This document shows positions 32,143 through 41,079 of a stretch of 64,000 bases of DNA, one piece after another; the first letter of the stretch is position 1, and every line of letters begins with the position of its first letter. Position numbers and translations under genes: made by a program. Origin of the DNA: Nitrospirota bacterium (lineage in GTDB: Bacteria > Nitrospirota > Thermodesulfovibrionia > Thermodesulfovibrionales > Dissulfurispiraceae); contig JBFMHE010000004.1 in the NCBI GenBank assembly GCA_040752355.1, positions 1 to 64,000 on the forward strand, given 5' to 3'. The notes under the pieces were generated by a model, which worked only from the letters and a program-made list of their open reading frames with translations, was not told the origin of the DNA and made no database searches.

Positions 32143-32455
32143 ATCTCGGCTCTCCTTTCTTTGATTGTTATCGGAGATGACTTCAACTTCATTATATCAC
32201 GATAGCTGAAGGTCTTACAGCATAACTACAAGCGTCTGGTTTTGTCCAGTTTTCTTTGGCCATGCAGTGACATTCATGGTGTTTGATCAGGCACTAGCGA
32301 TTATGTTAAAGGAACGCGACAGCAAACAGTTTTACAGGCGGATTTTAACAACCCCTCGTCAATCCGATAACTACATTTTGCATTTTGGGGACACTCCGGG
32401 GACGGTACTTTTTTACATAACAAAAAAATAAGCTGCTGAAATTAAATATAAAAAC
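32143..32455. other. Intergenic region between hicB and tRNA-Asp
   Basis: About 310 bases, AT-richer than the rest of the window, without a convincing gene. It contains the phrase GGGGACACTCCGGGGACGGT followed by a T run, a word often left at edges of REP-associated or IS200-type elements. This supports the tRNA-proximal region being an insertion hotspot. Confidence 0.4.
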
Positions 32456-32532
32456 TGGCGGGGCGGACGGGGCTCGAACCCGCGACCTCCTGCGTGACAG
32501 GCAGGCGTTCTAACCAGCTGAACTACCGCCCC
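32456..32532 (-). tRNA. tRNA-Asp (GTC)
   Basis: The minus strand folds as a cloverleaf: acceptor GGGGCGG with CCGCCCC, D-arm TTCAGCTGGTTAGAA, anticodon stem CCTGC with GCAGG around loop CTGTCAC (anticodon GTC), T-arm GGGTTCGAGCCC, discriminator G and an encoded CCA. Length 77 with CCA. Confidence 0.95.
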
Positions 32533-32647
32533 AATCTAAAAGCCGTGATGGGTAATGCGTTATCCGTGATCAGTTTAATGAGAAGAAAATCACGCTTCTT
32601 CTTCTGTTTACCGATCACCCGCCACCGATCACTGATTACGGTATGGA

Positions 32648-32723
32648 TGGTAGGCGGAACAGGGATCGAACCTGTGACATCAGCCTTGTAAGGGCTGCGC
32701 TCTCCCAGCTGAGCTATCCGCCC
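32648..32723 (-). tRNA. tRNA-Val (TAC)
   Basis: Minus strand cloverleaf: acceptor GGGCGGA with TCCGCCT (one G-U pair), D-arm GCTCAGCTGGGAGAGC, anticodon stem CAGCC with GGCTG around CTTACAA (anticodon TAC), T-arm CAGGTTCGATCCCTG, discriminator A and encoded CCA. Length 76. It lies 115 bases upstream of tRNA-Asp on the same strand. Confidence 0.95.
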
Positions 32724-32804
32724 GGGAATTTATATTTAACTATAGGTACGCGCCTTTTGTCAATTCCTTGCCAGGGGCCGTTTTGTGCTTTATGATGAAG
32801 AGGT

Positions 32805-33740
32805 ATGGTCCTTCACGCACTCTTTTCTGCGGTGCTCCTGGTTGCGCTCGCCTCGTGCCCTGCGGCCCGCGCCGAGGTATACTCCTACGACGACAATGCC
32901 ACCGTGATCGGCGCGGTCTCCGTTGCAACGATCACGGGCAAGGGCGAATCCCTCATCGAAAAGGCCCGGGAATTCGGTCTCGGCTACAACGAGATCGCCG
33001 CTGCGAATCCCGGCCTCGACCCCTTTATCCCGGGAAAAGGAGAGATGATTACGGTCCCGCGGTCATGGGTCCTGCCCCGGGTCCCTTCGTACGACGGCCT
33101 GGTAATCAATCTCTCCGAGATGCGGCTCTACGCGTTCCTGAAAAAGGGAAAGGACGGCCGGCGCCTCGTCGCCACCTTTCCGATCGGTATCGGCGCCGAG
33201 GGCAACGACACGCCGACAGGCGCCTTCACGGTTGTCGAGAAGAGAGAGAACCCGAGCTGGCATGTGCCTGAGTCGATCAGGAAAGAGAGACCCGGGCTCC
33301 CGCGGGTCGTGCCTCCCGGGCCTGATAACCCCCTCGGCTCCCATGCGCTCCGTCTCTCGCTCGGCTCTCTTCTCGTCCATGGCACCAACCGGCCCTGGGG
33401 CGTGGGCAGGCGCGTCAGCCACGGCTGCATCAGGCTCTACCCCGAAGATATCCCCCGCCTCTACCAACTGACACCGGTGGGAGCGAAGGTGGTCATCGTG
33501 CGGCAGCCGGTGAAGATCGGGGTCCGGGAGGGCCGCATTCATATCGAGGTCCACGAGGACCCTGCGGGTCCGGTGCATGAGCGGTATGATTACTACGACG
33601 AGGCGATGCTCTTACTGACGAGAATGGGGCTCGATGCCGGCCGGATCGATTACGACCGCCTCGAGCAGGCCATCAAGGAAAAGAGCGGTGTTCCTGTCGA
33701 TATCTCCGATCGCGGCTTCATGCAGGATACCACTCCATAA
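32805..33740 (+). CDS. L,D-transpeptidase with LysM-like domain (ErfK/YbiS family)
   Basis: A 311-residue periplasmic enzyme that makes 3-3 peptidoglycan cross-links or attaches lipoproteins. An N-terminal hydrophobic signal segment ends near ARAEVY. A LysM-like segment (LIEKAREFGLGYNEIAAANP) follows, then the YkuD domain with PTGAFTV, HGTNRPWGVG and the catalytic SHGCIRL. The start ATG has AAGAGG only one base away and the signal lacks the usual lysine, so the exact start is uncertain, although a stop at 32796 blocks any earlier one. Confidence 0.9.
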   Translation: MVLHALFSAVLLVALASCPAARAEVYSYDDNATVIGAVSVATITGKGESLIEKAREFGLGYNEIAAANPGLDPFIPGKGEMITVPRSWVLPRVPSYDGLVINLSEMRLYAFLKKGKDGRRLVATFPIGIGAEGNDTPTGAFTVVEKRENPSWHVPESIRKERPGLPRVVPPGPDNPLGSHALRLSLGSLLVHGTNRPWGVGRRVSHGCIRLYPEDIPRLYQLTPVGAKVVIVRQPVKIGVREGRIHIEVHEDPAGPVHERYDYYDEAMLLLTRMGLDAGRIDYDRLEQAIKEKSGVPVDISDRGFMQDTTP

Positions 33741-33794
33741 CCGGAAACGGGAGCGGCGCGTCCACGCAACGCCGGCCCCCGCCCTCCGGCGCTC

Positions 33795-34157
33795 CTACTT
33801 CCTCTGCTGCAGCTCGAACGCCTTTGCCGCGCGGTCTGCGGCTTTCTCAGCCCGCTCTGCCGCAGCTTCGGCCCGCCTGGCCGCGTCCTCTGCCCGCTTG
33901 GCGGCATCGGGATCGGCGCCCTTGGCAGCGCTGCGCGCTTCCTGTGCCATCGCCTTCGCGTCCGCAGCGTCGCGGCGCGCTGCATCGAGGTCAGCCGCCG
34001 ACAGCGAGGGCCTGCCTTCGAGACCCGCCACCCGCTGCTCGAGCCTGCCGATCCGGTCGTTTAACGGCTCGACCTGCTGCCGCACATACTCCTTCGAAGC
34101 GCATCCGGACGAGAGAGCGAGCACAAGAGCCGTAACAGGGACCATGAACCGCATCAT
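33795..34157 (-). CDS. Alanine-rich coiled-coil lipoprotein
   Basis: A 120-residue outer-membrane-type lipoprotein. MMRFMVPVTALVLALSSGC is a lipoprotein signal with the modified Cys at 19. A heptad-like coiled coil (VEPLNDRIGRLEQRVAGLEG) and a long Ala/Glu/Arg helix (AAERAEKAADRAAKAFELQ) follow, resembling Lpp/alanine-zipper proteins. AGGAGG lies 7 bases before the ATG at 34157; the frame is open further upstream without a site. It is convergent with the L,D-transpeptidase, which could be its cross-linking partner. Confidence 0.72.
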   Translation of the reverse strand: MMRFMVPVTALVLALSSGCASKEYVRQQVEPLNDRIGRLEQRVAGLEGRPSLSAADLDAARRDAADAKAMAQEARSAAKGADPDAAKRAEDAARRAEAAAERAEKAADRAAKAFELQQRK

Positions 34158-34328
34158 GAAAGCACCTCCTTTCCTCTCGGATGAAGTCATCAGGAATCCG
34201 TCCGCACCATTACGCCTGCTGCACGAAAAATCTAAATAAAGCGTATCACATTTCTTATTGCCTGTCATCGGGAGAACGATGGAAGAAATCGCGATACAAG
34301 GAGGGGAACAGGCCCGCTCCGCTGCCGC

Positions 34329-35171
34329 TCAGCTCCCGTGCCGTCCGGACCGGGAGCGCAGCATTACGAGGGCGCTTTTGAAGGCAAAGGCGGCAACGAA
34401 GAGGAGCAGGTTGATGAGGACGATCGTCGCGCCGGTAGGCAGGTCGGCGTAGAAGGAAAGGGCGATTCCCGCCACCACCGAGAAGACCGAGGCTGCGGAG
34501 GCGATGACGAGGGAGTGCCTGAACCCCCGGGCGAGCTGGAGCGAGGTGACCGCAGGCAGAATGAGCAGGGCCGAGGTGAGCAGTATTCCCACCACCCGCA
34601 TGGTGAGCACGACCGTGACTGCGGTGAGGAGAACGACGACGGCATTGAGCCGGTCCGCATTGATGCCCGATGCCCTCGCGAACTCTTCATCGAAGGTGAT
34701 CGAAAGGAGCTCGTGGTAATAGAGATAAACGATCAGCAGCGCAGCCATCGAGAGGACCACGGCGGTGAGGACCTCCGCGGCGCTGATCGCGAGGATATTG
34801 CCGAAGAGATAGCTGAAGAGATCGACATTGAAGCCGCCGGCAATGCTCGCCAGCACCACGCCCCCGGCGATGCCGAAGGCCGAGACGACGCCTATGGCGG
34901 CGTCGCCGTATATCCTCGCCTTCTGGGTGAGCTTGAGTATGCCCAGCGAGCTCAGCATCACCAGCGGTATAGCCGCGTACAGCGGATAGACCCTCAGGAC
35001 GAGGCCGAGGGCGACGCTCCCGAAGGTGACATGCGCGAGCCCGTCGCCGATGAGCGAGAGTCTCCTGAGCACGAGGAGAACGCCGAGGTTCGAACAGAGC
35101 AGCGCCACAAAGACGCCTGCCAGCAGCGCCCGCTGGATGAAGCCGTACTGCAAGAGCTCGCCTACATTCAT
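34329..35171 (-). CDS. znuB: Zinc ABC transporter permease ZnuB
   Basis: A 280-residue ABC-3 family permease with about eight helices. It has RRLSLIGDGLAHVTFGSVALG, VLTMRVVGILLTSALLILPA and SLQLARGF typical of metal-specific (Zn/Mn) importers. It closes the operon zur-znuA-znuC-znuB, and the fur-family gene plus His-rich ZnuA support zinc. The gap to znuC is 57 bases. Confidence 0.9.
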   Translation of the reverse strand: MNVGELLQYGFIQRALLAGVFVALLCSNLGVLLVLRRLSLIGDGLAHVTFGSVALGLVLRVYPLYAAIPLVMLSSLGILKLTQKARIYGDAAIGVVSAFGIAGGVVLASIAGGFNVDLFSYLFGNILAISAAEVLTAVVLSMAALLIVYLYYHELLSITFDEEFARASGINADRLNAVVVLLTAVTVVLTMRVVGILLTSALLILPAVTSLQLARGFRHSLVIASAASVFSVVAGIALSFYADLPTGATIVLINLLLFVAAFAFKSALVMLRSRSGRHGS

Positions 35172-35228
35172 AGGCGGCTCTCCGCTTTCGAATTTCGGGA
35201 TTCGAGTTTCGGGGTTATCGCTCTCATA

Positions 35229-35996
35229 TCATCCATGCCGGTGGCAGATGAGATGCTGCGAGGCGATGCCGAAGAACTTCGCCATCCGGTCGGAGAGGCA
35301 GAACTCGGCGAAGCTGCCGTAGAAGATCACCTTCTTGTCGAGGTAAAGGAGCTTCGAGGCATACTTTCCGATGCTGCCGATGTCGTGCGTAATGAGGATC
35401 ACCGTCACCCCGTGCTGCCGGTTGAGGTCGCGTATGAGCGCAAAAAAGTTCTCCCGTGTTTCGGGGTCGAGCGCGGTCGTCGGCTCGTCGAGGATCAGCA
35501 CCGAGGGCTCGTGCACGAGCGCCCGCGCGATGAGCACCCGCTGCTGCTGCCCCCCCGAAAGCTCGCCGATGAGGTTATCCTTTATGGCAGCGATGCCCAG
35601 GAGGTCGAGCGCCCTCTCGATGGCCGACTTGTCCGCTCTCGTCCAGCGCCGGGGGAAGCGCTTTGTCGCGATCAGGCCGAGTCCTACGATCTCGGTCACA
35701 GTGGACGGGAAGAAGGGGTTGAAGGAGCCTATCCTCTGGGGCAGATAGCCCACCCTGCGCCGCTCCTTCAGCGACGCGGCCGGCTGCCCGAAGAGCGCCG
35801 CCGCCCCGTGCGAGGCCGGGAGCAGGCCGAGGATCACCTTGACGAGGGAAGACTTGCCCGAGCCGTTGGGCCCTACCAGGCCGATGTAGTCTCCCCGCTC
35901 CACCGCAAAGGAGATATCGCTCAGCACCTCGATGCCGTTGTACTCGAGGCCGACCCCCTCGAGCGCGACGACCGTTTCGCCCGCTGTCATCGGCAC
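35229..35996 (-). CDS. znuC: Zinc ABC transporter ATP-binding protein ZnuC
   Basis: A 255-residue ABC ATPase with Walker A GPNGSGKSS, signature LSGGQQQRVLIARAL, Walker B VLILDEPTTALDP and switch LITHDIG. The frame starts with GTG at 35996 (AGGA, 5 bases); an ATG two codons later overlaps the znuA stop as ATGA and is equally possible. It powers ZnuB import. Confidence 0.92.
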   Translation of the reverse strand: MPMTAGETVVALEGVGLEYNGIEVLSDISFAVERGDYIGLVGPNGSGKSSLVKVILGLLPASHGAAALFGQPAASLKERRRVGYLPQRIGSFNPFFPSTVTEIVGLGLIATKRFPRRWTRADKSAIERALDLLGIAAIKDNLIGELSGGQQQRVLIARALVHEPSVLILDEPTTALDPETRENFFALIRDLNRQHGVTVILITHDIGSIGKYASKLLYLDKKVIFYGSFAEFCLSDRMAKFFGIASQHLICHRHG

Positions 35997-36973
35997 TGGA
36001 GTCCTATGGTGAGGTTATGGAGATTCTGCTCCATGAGCGAGAGAAAGGTGGTCCCGCGCTCGAAATCCTCCCGCGAGATGTTGTGCGCTCCGTGGAGCAT
36101 CAGGAGCGCGGCCCCGGTCTCCCGCGCGATCGTCTCGGCTACGCGGGGAGTGATGAGCTCCTCGTAGAAGAGGTGTTTCAGCCCGTGCTGTCTCAACGTC
36201 CTGCTGACCGCGATGATCCCCTGCGGCGTGGGCTCGGCGTCCGGGGAGAAGCCGTAGGCGGAGACATGCGCGAGGCCGTACCGCCGCGCCAGGTAGCCGA
36301 AGGTGAAGTGGCCGCCGCTCACGATGGTGCGCCGTCTGCAGCCGTTCAGGGTCTCGCTGAACCGCCGGTCGAGGGCGGCGAGCTTCGCCTTGTACGCCTC
36401 GGCGTTCTTCCGGTAGAAGTCTCCGTTGGCCGGGTCTTTCGCGACGAAGCCTTCGAGGATCGTATCGACCATGACGATGGCATTCGAGAGATCGAGCCAG
36501 ATATGGGGATCGACGGCTCTCCCGCTCTCGTGCCCGTGTCCATGATCGCGGCCGTGCGCCTCCTCTTTCCCCTCGTAAAGGGAGATGCCCCTGCTCGCGT
36601 CGACCACGAGGAGCCCGTGATTGTTTACCCCTTTGAGGATATCGTCGATCCAGGGCTCCATGTATTTATTCGTGTAGATGACGAGGTCGGCCCTGCCGAG
36701 GAGCACGACATCGCTCGGCTTCGGCTCGAAGCTGTGGGGCTCGACGCCGGGAGGGAGGAACAGCGTGACGTCCGCCCTCTCCTGGCCGATCTGCCGGGCG
36801 AAGTCGTAGAGCGGGAAGAGACTGGCGACCGCTTCGAGCCGCTGGCCGCCGGCGCCCCGGGGTTTTCCCGGGTCGCGGCTCTCGGGCTTCGTGCAGGCGG
36901 CGGCCAGCAGCACCAGCGCGAGCATGCCGGCTGCCCTGAAGAAACGAATGACGGCGCTCCGCTCACCCGGCAC
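35987..36973 (-). CDS. znuA: Zinc-binding periplasmic lipoprotein ZnuA
   Basis: A 328-residue metal-binding protein of the cluster A-I family. The N-terminus is a lipoprotein signal (MLALVLLAAAC). Metal ligands appear as PPGVEPHSFEPKP, a His-rich loop EEAHGRDHGHGHESG, DPHIWLDLSNAI, VSGGHFTFGYLA and the late Asp/Glu region. The His loop is typical of zinc rather than manganese receptors. It overlaps zur by 11 bases. Confidence 0.92.
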   Translation of the reverse strand: MPGERSAVIRFFRAAGMLALVLLAAACTKPESRDPGKPRGAGGQRLEAVASLFPLYDFARQIGQERADVTLFLPPGVEPHSFEPKPSDVVLLGRADLVIYTNKYMEPWIDDILKGVNNHGLLVVDASRGISLYEGKEEAHGRDHGHGHESGRAVDPHIWLDLSNAIVMVDTILEGFVAKDPANGDFYRKNAEAYKAKLAALDRRFSETLNGCRRRTIVSGGHFTFGYLARRYGLAHVSAYGFSPDAEPTPQGIIAVSRTLRQHGLKHLFYEELITPRVAETIARETGAALLMLHGAHNISREDFERGTTFLSLMEQNLHNLTIGLQCR

Positions 36974-37403
36974 GGCGCTTCTCCTTGCCGACGCATTTCC
37001 TGCAGAGGCCGTTTATCTGGAGGATATGCGAGAGGACCCTCCCCTTGATCTTCTCGGCGACCTCCCGGGTGATCTCCTGCTCCGCGCAGAAGGCGACATC
37101 CTCCACCTTGCGGCAGGAGATACAGATGAAGTGGTGGTGGTGGCCTTCGTTCCTGCAGTAATAGTAGTAGAGCTTGCGGTCGGGGTGGATCACCTTCGAG
37201 ATGACGCCGCCCTCGGAGAGCTCTTCGAGGTTCCGGTAGACCGTCGGGAGCCCTACCCGCCTGAAGCGCTCCTTCAGCCGGGCCCAGACCTCTTCGGGCC
37301 CCAGGTAGACGAGCTCGCCCGCGAGGATATCGAGGATCGCGAGCCGCTTCGGCGTCGCCTTGAGGTTGAGGCGCTTCAATGTCTGATGGTATGAGCACTG
37401 CAT
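36963..37403 (-). CDS. zur: Fur-family zinc regulator (Zur)
   Basis: A 146-residue Fur-family repressor. It has the winged helix (LNLKATPKRLAILDIL, GLPTVYRNLEELSEGG), the metal loop NEGHHHHFICISC, and CxxC pairs CISC and CRKC for the structural zinc. As first gene of a znuACB operon it is most likely the zinc sensor Zur. A palindromic operator lies 28 bases upstream of the ATG, so the operon is self-regulated. Confidence 0.88.
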   Translation of the reverse strand: MQCSYHQTLKRLNLKATPKRLAILDILAGELVYLGPEEVWARLKERFRRVGLPTVYRNLEELSEGGVISKVIHPDRKLYYYYCRNEGHHHHFICISCRKVEDVAFCAEQEITREVAEKIKGRVLSHILQINGLCRKCVGKEKRRAG

Positions 37404-37430
37404 CGATCGGGCCGCCGGTGCCGTCCTGGT

Positions 37431-37451
37431 AAATGGAAATAATTTCTATTT
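37431..37451. promoter_or_regulatory. Zur/Fur-type operator upstream of zur-znuACB
   Basis: A 21-bp near-perfect palindrome, AAAT-G-GAAAT-A-ATTTC-T-ATTT, with a single non-matching pair. A TATAAA-like -10 overlaps its outer side (37450-37456 region, minus strand), so a bound repressor would block RNA polymerase. It lies 28 bases before the zur start. Confidence 0.75.
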
Positions 37452-37521
37452 ATAAATCTTTCCATATTTCCTTGCCCCTGTCAAGTGCGCAGGGCGGCGG
37501 CCGCTCTTTGCATCGGTTTGA

Positions 37522-39921
37522 TCAGGCGGGTGTCAGTGCGGCCTGTTCGGCCTTCGCTACGTGGGGGATCACCGGGAGGACGCTGTCGGGATTGAGCGAT
37601 ATGGAGTCGATGCCCGCCTCTACCAGGAATTCCGCGAATTCGGGGTAATCGCTCGGCGCCTGGCCGCAGAGGCCGACTTTGACGCCGCTCCGATGGGCGG
37701 TCTCGATCAGGCTCCGGATCATTCTCTTGACCGCCTCGTTGCGCTCGTCGAAGAGCGCTTTCAGCTCCGCCGAATCGCGGTCCACGCCGAGCACGAGCTG
37801 CGTCAGGTCGTTCGACCCTATCGAAAAGCCGTCGAAACGCTCCGCGAACTGCTCGGCGAGGATGATGTTGGAGGGTATCTCCGCCATGACATACACCTGG
37901 AGGCCCCGCTCGCCGCGCCTGAGCCCGTTGTGCGATAACACATCGAGCACCCTGTCGGCTTCCTCCAGGGTCCGGCAGAACGGTATCATGATGACGACGT
38001 TGGTCATCCCTATCTCGTCGCGGACCCGTTTGAGCGCCCTGCACTCGAGCGCAAAACCCTCCCGGTAACGGTCGCTGTAGTAGCGCGAGGCGCCGCGAAA
38101 CCCGAGCATGGGATTCTCCTCCTCCGGCTCGAACTGCCGTCCGCCGATGAGATCGGCGTACTCGTTCGTCTTGAAGTCGCTCATGCGGACGATGACCTCG
38201 TCGGGGTAGCGGGATGCGGCGATCCTGGCGATACCGTACGCCAGGTTCTCGATGAAATACTCTGCCTTATCCCCGTAGCCCGCCGTAAGCTCTTCGATCG
38301 CTCTTCGCGCGTTCGTGTCCTCCACCTGATCGAAACGGACAAGGGCCATCGGGTGGATTTTTATGATGTTGTTGACGATGAACTCCATCCTCGCCAGGCC
38401 CACTCCTCTCACCGGCAGGCGCCACCACCGGAATGCCGCTGCAGGGCTGGAGATGTTCATCATCATCTGCGTCTTGACGCGGGGGACGTCCTCCAGGCGC
38501 ATCTCGGTCTCCTCGAACTCGAGCATGCCTTTATAGATATGGCCCTGATCGCCCTCGGCGCAGGAGAGCGTTATCTCCTCGCCGTCCCGCAGGACCTTTG
38601 TGGCGCTGCCCGTGCCGACAACCGCGGGGATCCCGAGCTCCCTGCTCACGATCGCTGCATGGGAGGTCCGGCCGCCGTAGTCGGTGACGATGCCTTTCGC
38701 CTTCTTCATGATCGGCACCCAGTCGGGATCGGTCATCCCCGTGACCAGGATGGCCCCTTCCTCGAAACGGCCGATTTCATCGGCGCTCTTGATGACGAGG
38801 GCACTGCCCGCCGAAACAGCCTGGCCGATAGCGAGGCCGGTAAGCAGCAGCTCCCCTTTCTCTTTCAGCGCGTAGGACGTGAATACGTCCGCCTCTCTCC
38901 GGGACTGTACGGTTTCGGGCCGCGCCTGCACAATGAACAGCTCTCCCGTATCGCCGTCCTTGGCCCATTCCATATCCATCGGCACGCCGTAATGCCGCTC
39001 GATGACCGAAGCCCACCGCGCAAGCTGTACGATCTCGCCGTCCTCCAGGACGAACGCGCGGCGCTCCCCCATGGTGGTGTCGACATTCCTGGTGGTGCCG
39101 GTCCCTCCGGTTGCATAGACCATCTTCTTCTCTTTGGTGCCGAGGCTCTTCTCGATGATCGGCTTCAGCTGCGGATCCCTCAGCAGGGGCTTGAAGACCA
39201 TATACTCATCGGGAGTCACCGCACCCTTGACCACGTTCTCGCCCAGCCCCCACGAGGCGTTGATCACCACCGCCTCCGGGAACCCGGTTTCGGTATCGAT
39301 CGAGAACATCACCCCCGCGCTCGCTCTGTCGGAGCGCACCATTTTCTGCACCCCGACCGAGAGCGCCACTTTCATGTGGTCGAACCCGTGGGCATCGCGA
39401 TAACTTATCGCCCGGTCGGTGAAGAGCGAGGCGTAGCACCGCCTGCATGCGTCGAGCAGCTCTTTCCCGCCGGTGATGTTGAGAAAGGTCTCCTGCTGAC
39501 CGGCAAAGCTCGCCTCGGGAAGGTCCTCCGCAGTGGCGCTGCTCCTGACCGCGACATCCACATCCTCCGTGTCATAGCGGCGGCAGAGCTCCCGGTAGGC
39601 GCTCAGAACAGCCGCGGCGATCTGCTCCGGGATCTCCGCGTCCAGGAAGAGGCGGCGTATAGCCTTTCCCGCCTTGTCGAGCGGCATCGTCCCTGCACGC
39701 CACGCATCCAGATACGATGAGATCTTGCTTCCGATGCCGCCGGTCCCGAGGAACTTCCAATAAGCCTCGGCGGTAGTGGCAAAGCCGTCGGGCACGCGAA
39801 TGCCTTCCTCCTTGAGGGAGCGGATCATTTCTCCCAGCGAGGCGTTTTTTCCGCCCACCGACGGCACGTCGCGCGAACCCAGGTCCTCGAACCAGCGTAT
39901 ATATTCTTTCGTCGATGTCAT
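37522..39921 (-). CDS. ppsA: Phosphoenolpyruvate synthase
   Basis: A 799-residue enzyme converting pyruvate + ATP to PEP + AMP + phosphate. The N-terminal ATP-grasp domain (VPSVGGKNASLGEM) precedes the phosphohistidine swivel domain (GGRTSHAAIVSRELGIPAVVG's conserved His) and the PEP/pyruvate-binding barrel with the catalytic Cys in VGLCGQAPSDYPEF and the SISLNPDSV end. AAAGGAG precedes the ATG. It stands alone between the zur operon and the transporter genes and indicates gluconeogenic capacity. Confidence 0.95.
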   Translation of the reverse strand: MTSTKEYIRWFEDLGSRDVPSVGGKNASLGEMIRSLKEEGIRVPDGFATTAEAYWKFLGTGGIGSKISSYLDAWRAGTMPLDKAGKAIRRLFLDAEIPEQIAAAVLSAYRELCRRYDTEDVDVAVRSSATAEDLPEASFAGQQETFLNITGGKELLDACRRCYASLFTDRAISYRDAHGFDHMKVALSVGVQKMVRSDRASAGVMFSIDTETGFPEAVVINASWGLGENVVKGAVTPDEYMVFKPLLRDPQLKPIIEKSLGTKEKKMVYATGGTGTTRNVDTTMGERRAFVLEDGEIVQLARWASVIERHYGVPMDMEWAKDGDTGELFIVQARPETVQSRREADVFTSYALKEKGELLLTGLAIGQAVSAGSALVIKSADEIGRFEEGAILVTGMTDPDWVPIMKKAKGIVTDYGGRTSHAAIVSRELGIPAVVGTGSATKVLRDGEEITLSCAEGDQGHIYKGMLEFEETEMRLEDVPRVKTQMMMNISSPAAAFRWWRLPVRGVGLARMEFIVNNIIKIHPMALVRFDQVEDTNARRAIEELTAGYGDKAEYFIENLAYGIARIAASRYPDEVIVRMSDFKTNEYADLIGGRQFEPEEENPMLGFRGASRYYSDRYREGFALECRALKRVRDEIGMTNVVIMIPFCRTLEEADRVLDVLSHNGLRRGERGLQVYVMAEIPSNIILAEQFAERFDGFSIGSNDLTQLVLGVDRDSAELKALFDERNEAVKRMIRSLIETAHRSGVKVGLCGQAPSDYPEFAEFLVEAGIDSISLNPDSVLPVIPHVAKAEQAALTPA

Positions 39922-40003
39922 ACTCGCTCCTTTTACCGGGAAGAGAGGACTTATTGATCTAATTCCTGATCTAATTCCTATTTATCAGGATTCCTTTCGC
40001 CTG

Positions 40004-41068
40004 TCAAGAAACGCTGCTCTCGCCCTGCCGCGCTCTCTCGACTCCCCGCAGGACCTCCATGACCGAGGCGAAGATGACCAGGATCATCGGGCCCGCTACG
40101 AGCCCCAGCAGGCCGAACTGCTGCACGCCGCCGATGACGCTGAAGAAGAGAACGGGAAAGGGCATGCGTGTCCTGCTGCCGATGACGTAGGGTCTCAGGA
40201 ACTCATCCACCATGCTGATGCCGAACACCCCCACTGCGGCGAGGATGATGCCCTTGACGACCTCCTCTTGAACGAAGAGGTAGACGGTGACAGGGCCCCA
40301 GACAGCGAGCGTTCCGACTGCCGGAAGGAATGAGGCGACGGCCATGATGAATCCCCAGAGGACCGGAGACGAGAAGCCGAGGCCGAAGAAAGCGATCCCT
40401 CCCAGGAGTCCCTGGACCATGGCGATGACGACGCCGCCGTACATGGTCGAGAAGATGATGTCCTTGACGCGCCGCGCCACGGTCTCTTTCCGCTCCGCCG
40501 CAAAAGGCAGGGAGTCGCGGACCTTCCGGAAGAGCCCGGCGCCGTCCTTCAGGAGGAAGAAGATTGCGACCGTCATGAAAAAGAGATTGAGGAGTGCGGC
40601 AAGGAGGCTTTCGGCAAAGCCCGTGATCCTGAAGGCGAGCTCTCTTCCTGCTGTCGAGAGATTGCTCATGATCGTCCGGGTTACCTTCTCCTCGGGAACC
40701 GAGGTGATATCCGCAATCGCCTCGACCGCCTCCCGGAAGAGCGGGTGCCGGGCGATATCGCCGAAGCTCGATATCCCGCCGCTCTCGAGATATTCCGCGA
40801 GGGAGAACAGCTCCCTCCCCAGCAGAACCGCCACATAGGAGAGCGGGCCCGCGATGAGCGCGAGGATCAACCCCAGCACCAGGGAGGCGGCGAGAGATTT
40901 CCACCGCACATAGGTGAGGAGAAACGCATACACCGGGTGAAAGACGACCGAGAACGCGAGGGCCCATACGAGAGAGGAAAGGAACGGCGCTGCCACGAGA
41001 TAGCTGAGATAGCCGAAGAGTACGGCGAGGACGATCAGGAGGGCGATATAGAATTTCGGAACGGCCAT
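40004..41068 (-). CDS. AI-2E/PerM family transporter
   Basis: A 354-residue inner-membrane protein with about seven helices. It shows LPAVGTLAVWGPVTVYL, FGISMVDEFLRPYVIGSR and GLLGLVAGPMILVI, the signature region of the AI-2E/PerM family. Members export autoinducer-2 or act as Na+/H+ antiporters; the substrate here is unknown. ATG at 41068 has GGAGG; the open frame continues upstream inside the P-type ATPase gene. It follows that gene after 11 bases. Confidence 0.85.
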   Translation of the reverse strand: MAVPKFYIALLIVLAVLFGYLSYLVAAPFLSSLVWALAFSVVFHPVYAFLLTYVRWKSLAASLVLGLILALIAGPLSYVAVLLGRELFSLAEYLESGGISSFGDIARHPLFREAVEAIADITSVPEEKVTRTIMSNLSTAGRELAFRITGFAESLLAALLNLFFMTVAIFFLLKDGAGLFRKVRDSLPFAAERKETVARRVKDIIFSTMYGGVVIAMVQGLLGGIAFFGLGFSSPVLWGFIMAVASFLPAVGTLAVWGPVTVYLFVQEEVVKGIILAAVGVFGISMVDEFLRPYVIGSRTRMPFPVLFFSVIGGVQQFGLLGLVAGPMILVIFASVMEVLRGVERARQGESSVS

Positions 41069-41079
41069 AGCGCCTCCGG

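Noticed and set aside
32494-32691. 65-codon frame ending in GGTGIEPVTSAL
   Set aside because: A known spurious translation of the tRNA antisense strand; it overlaps both tRNA genes.
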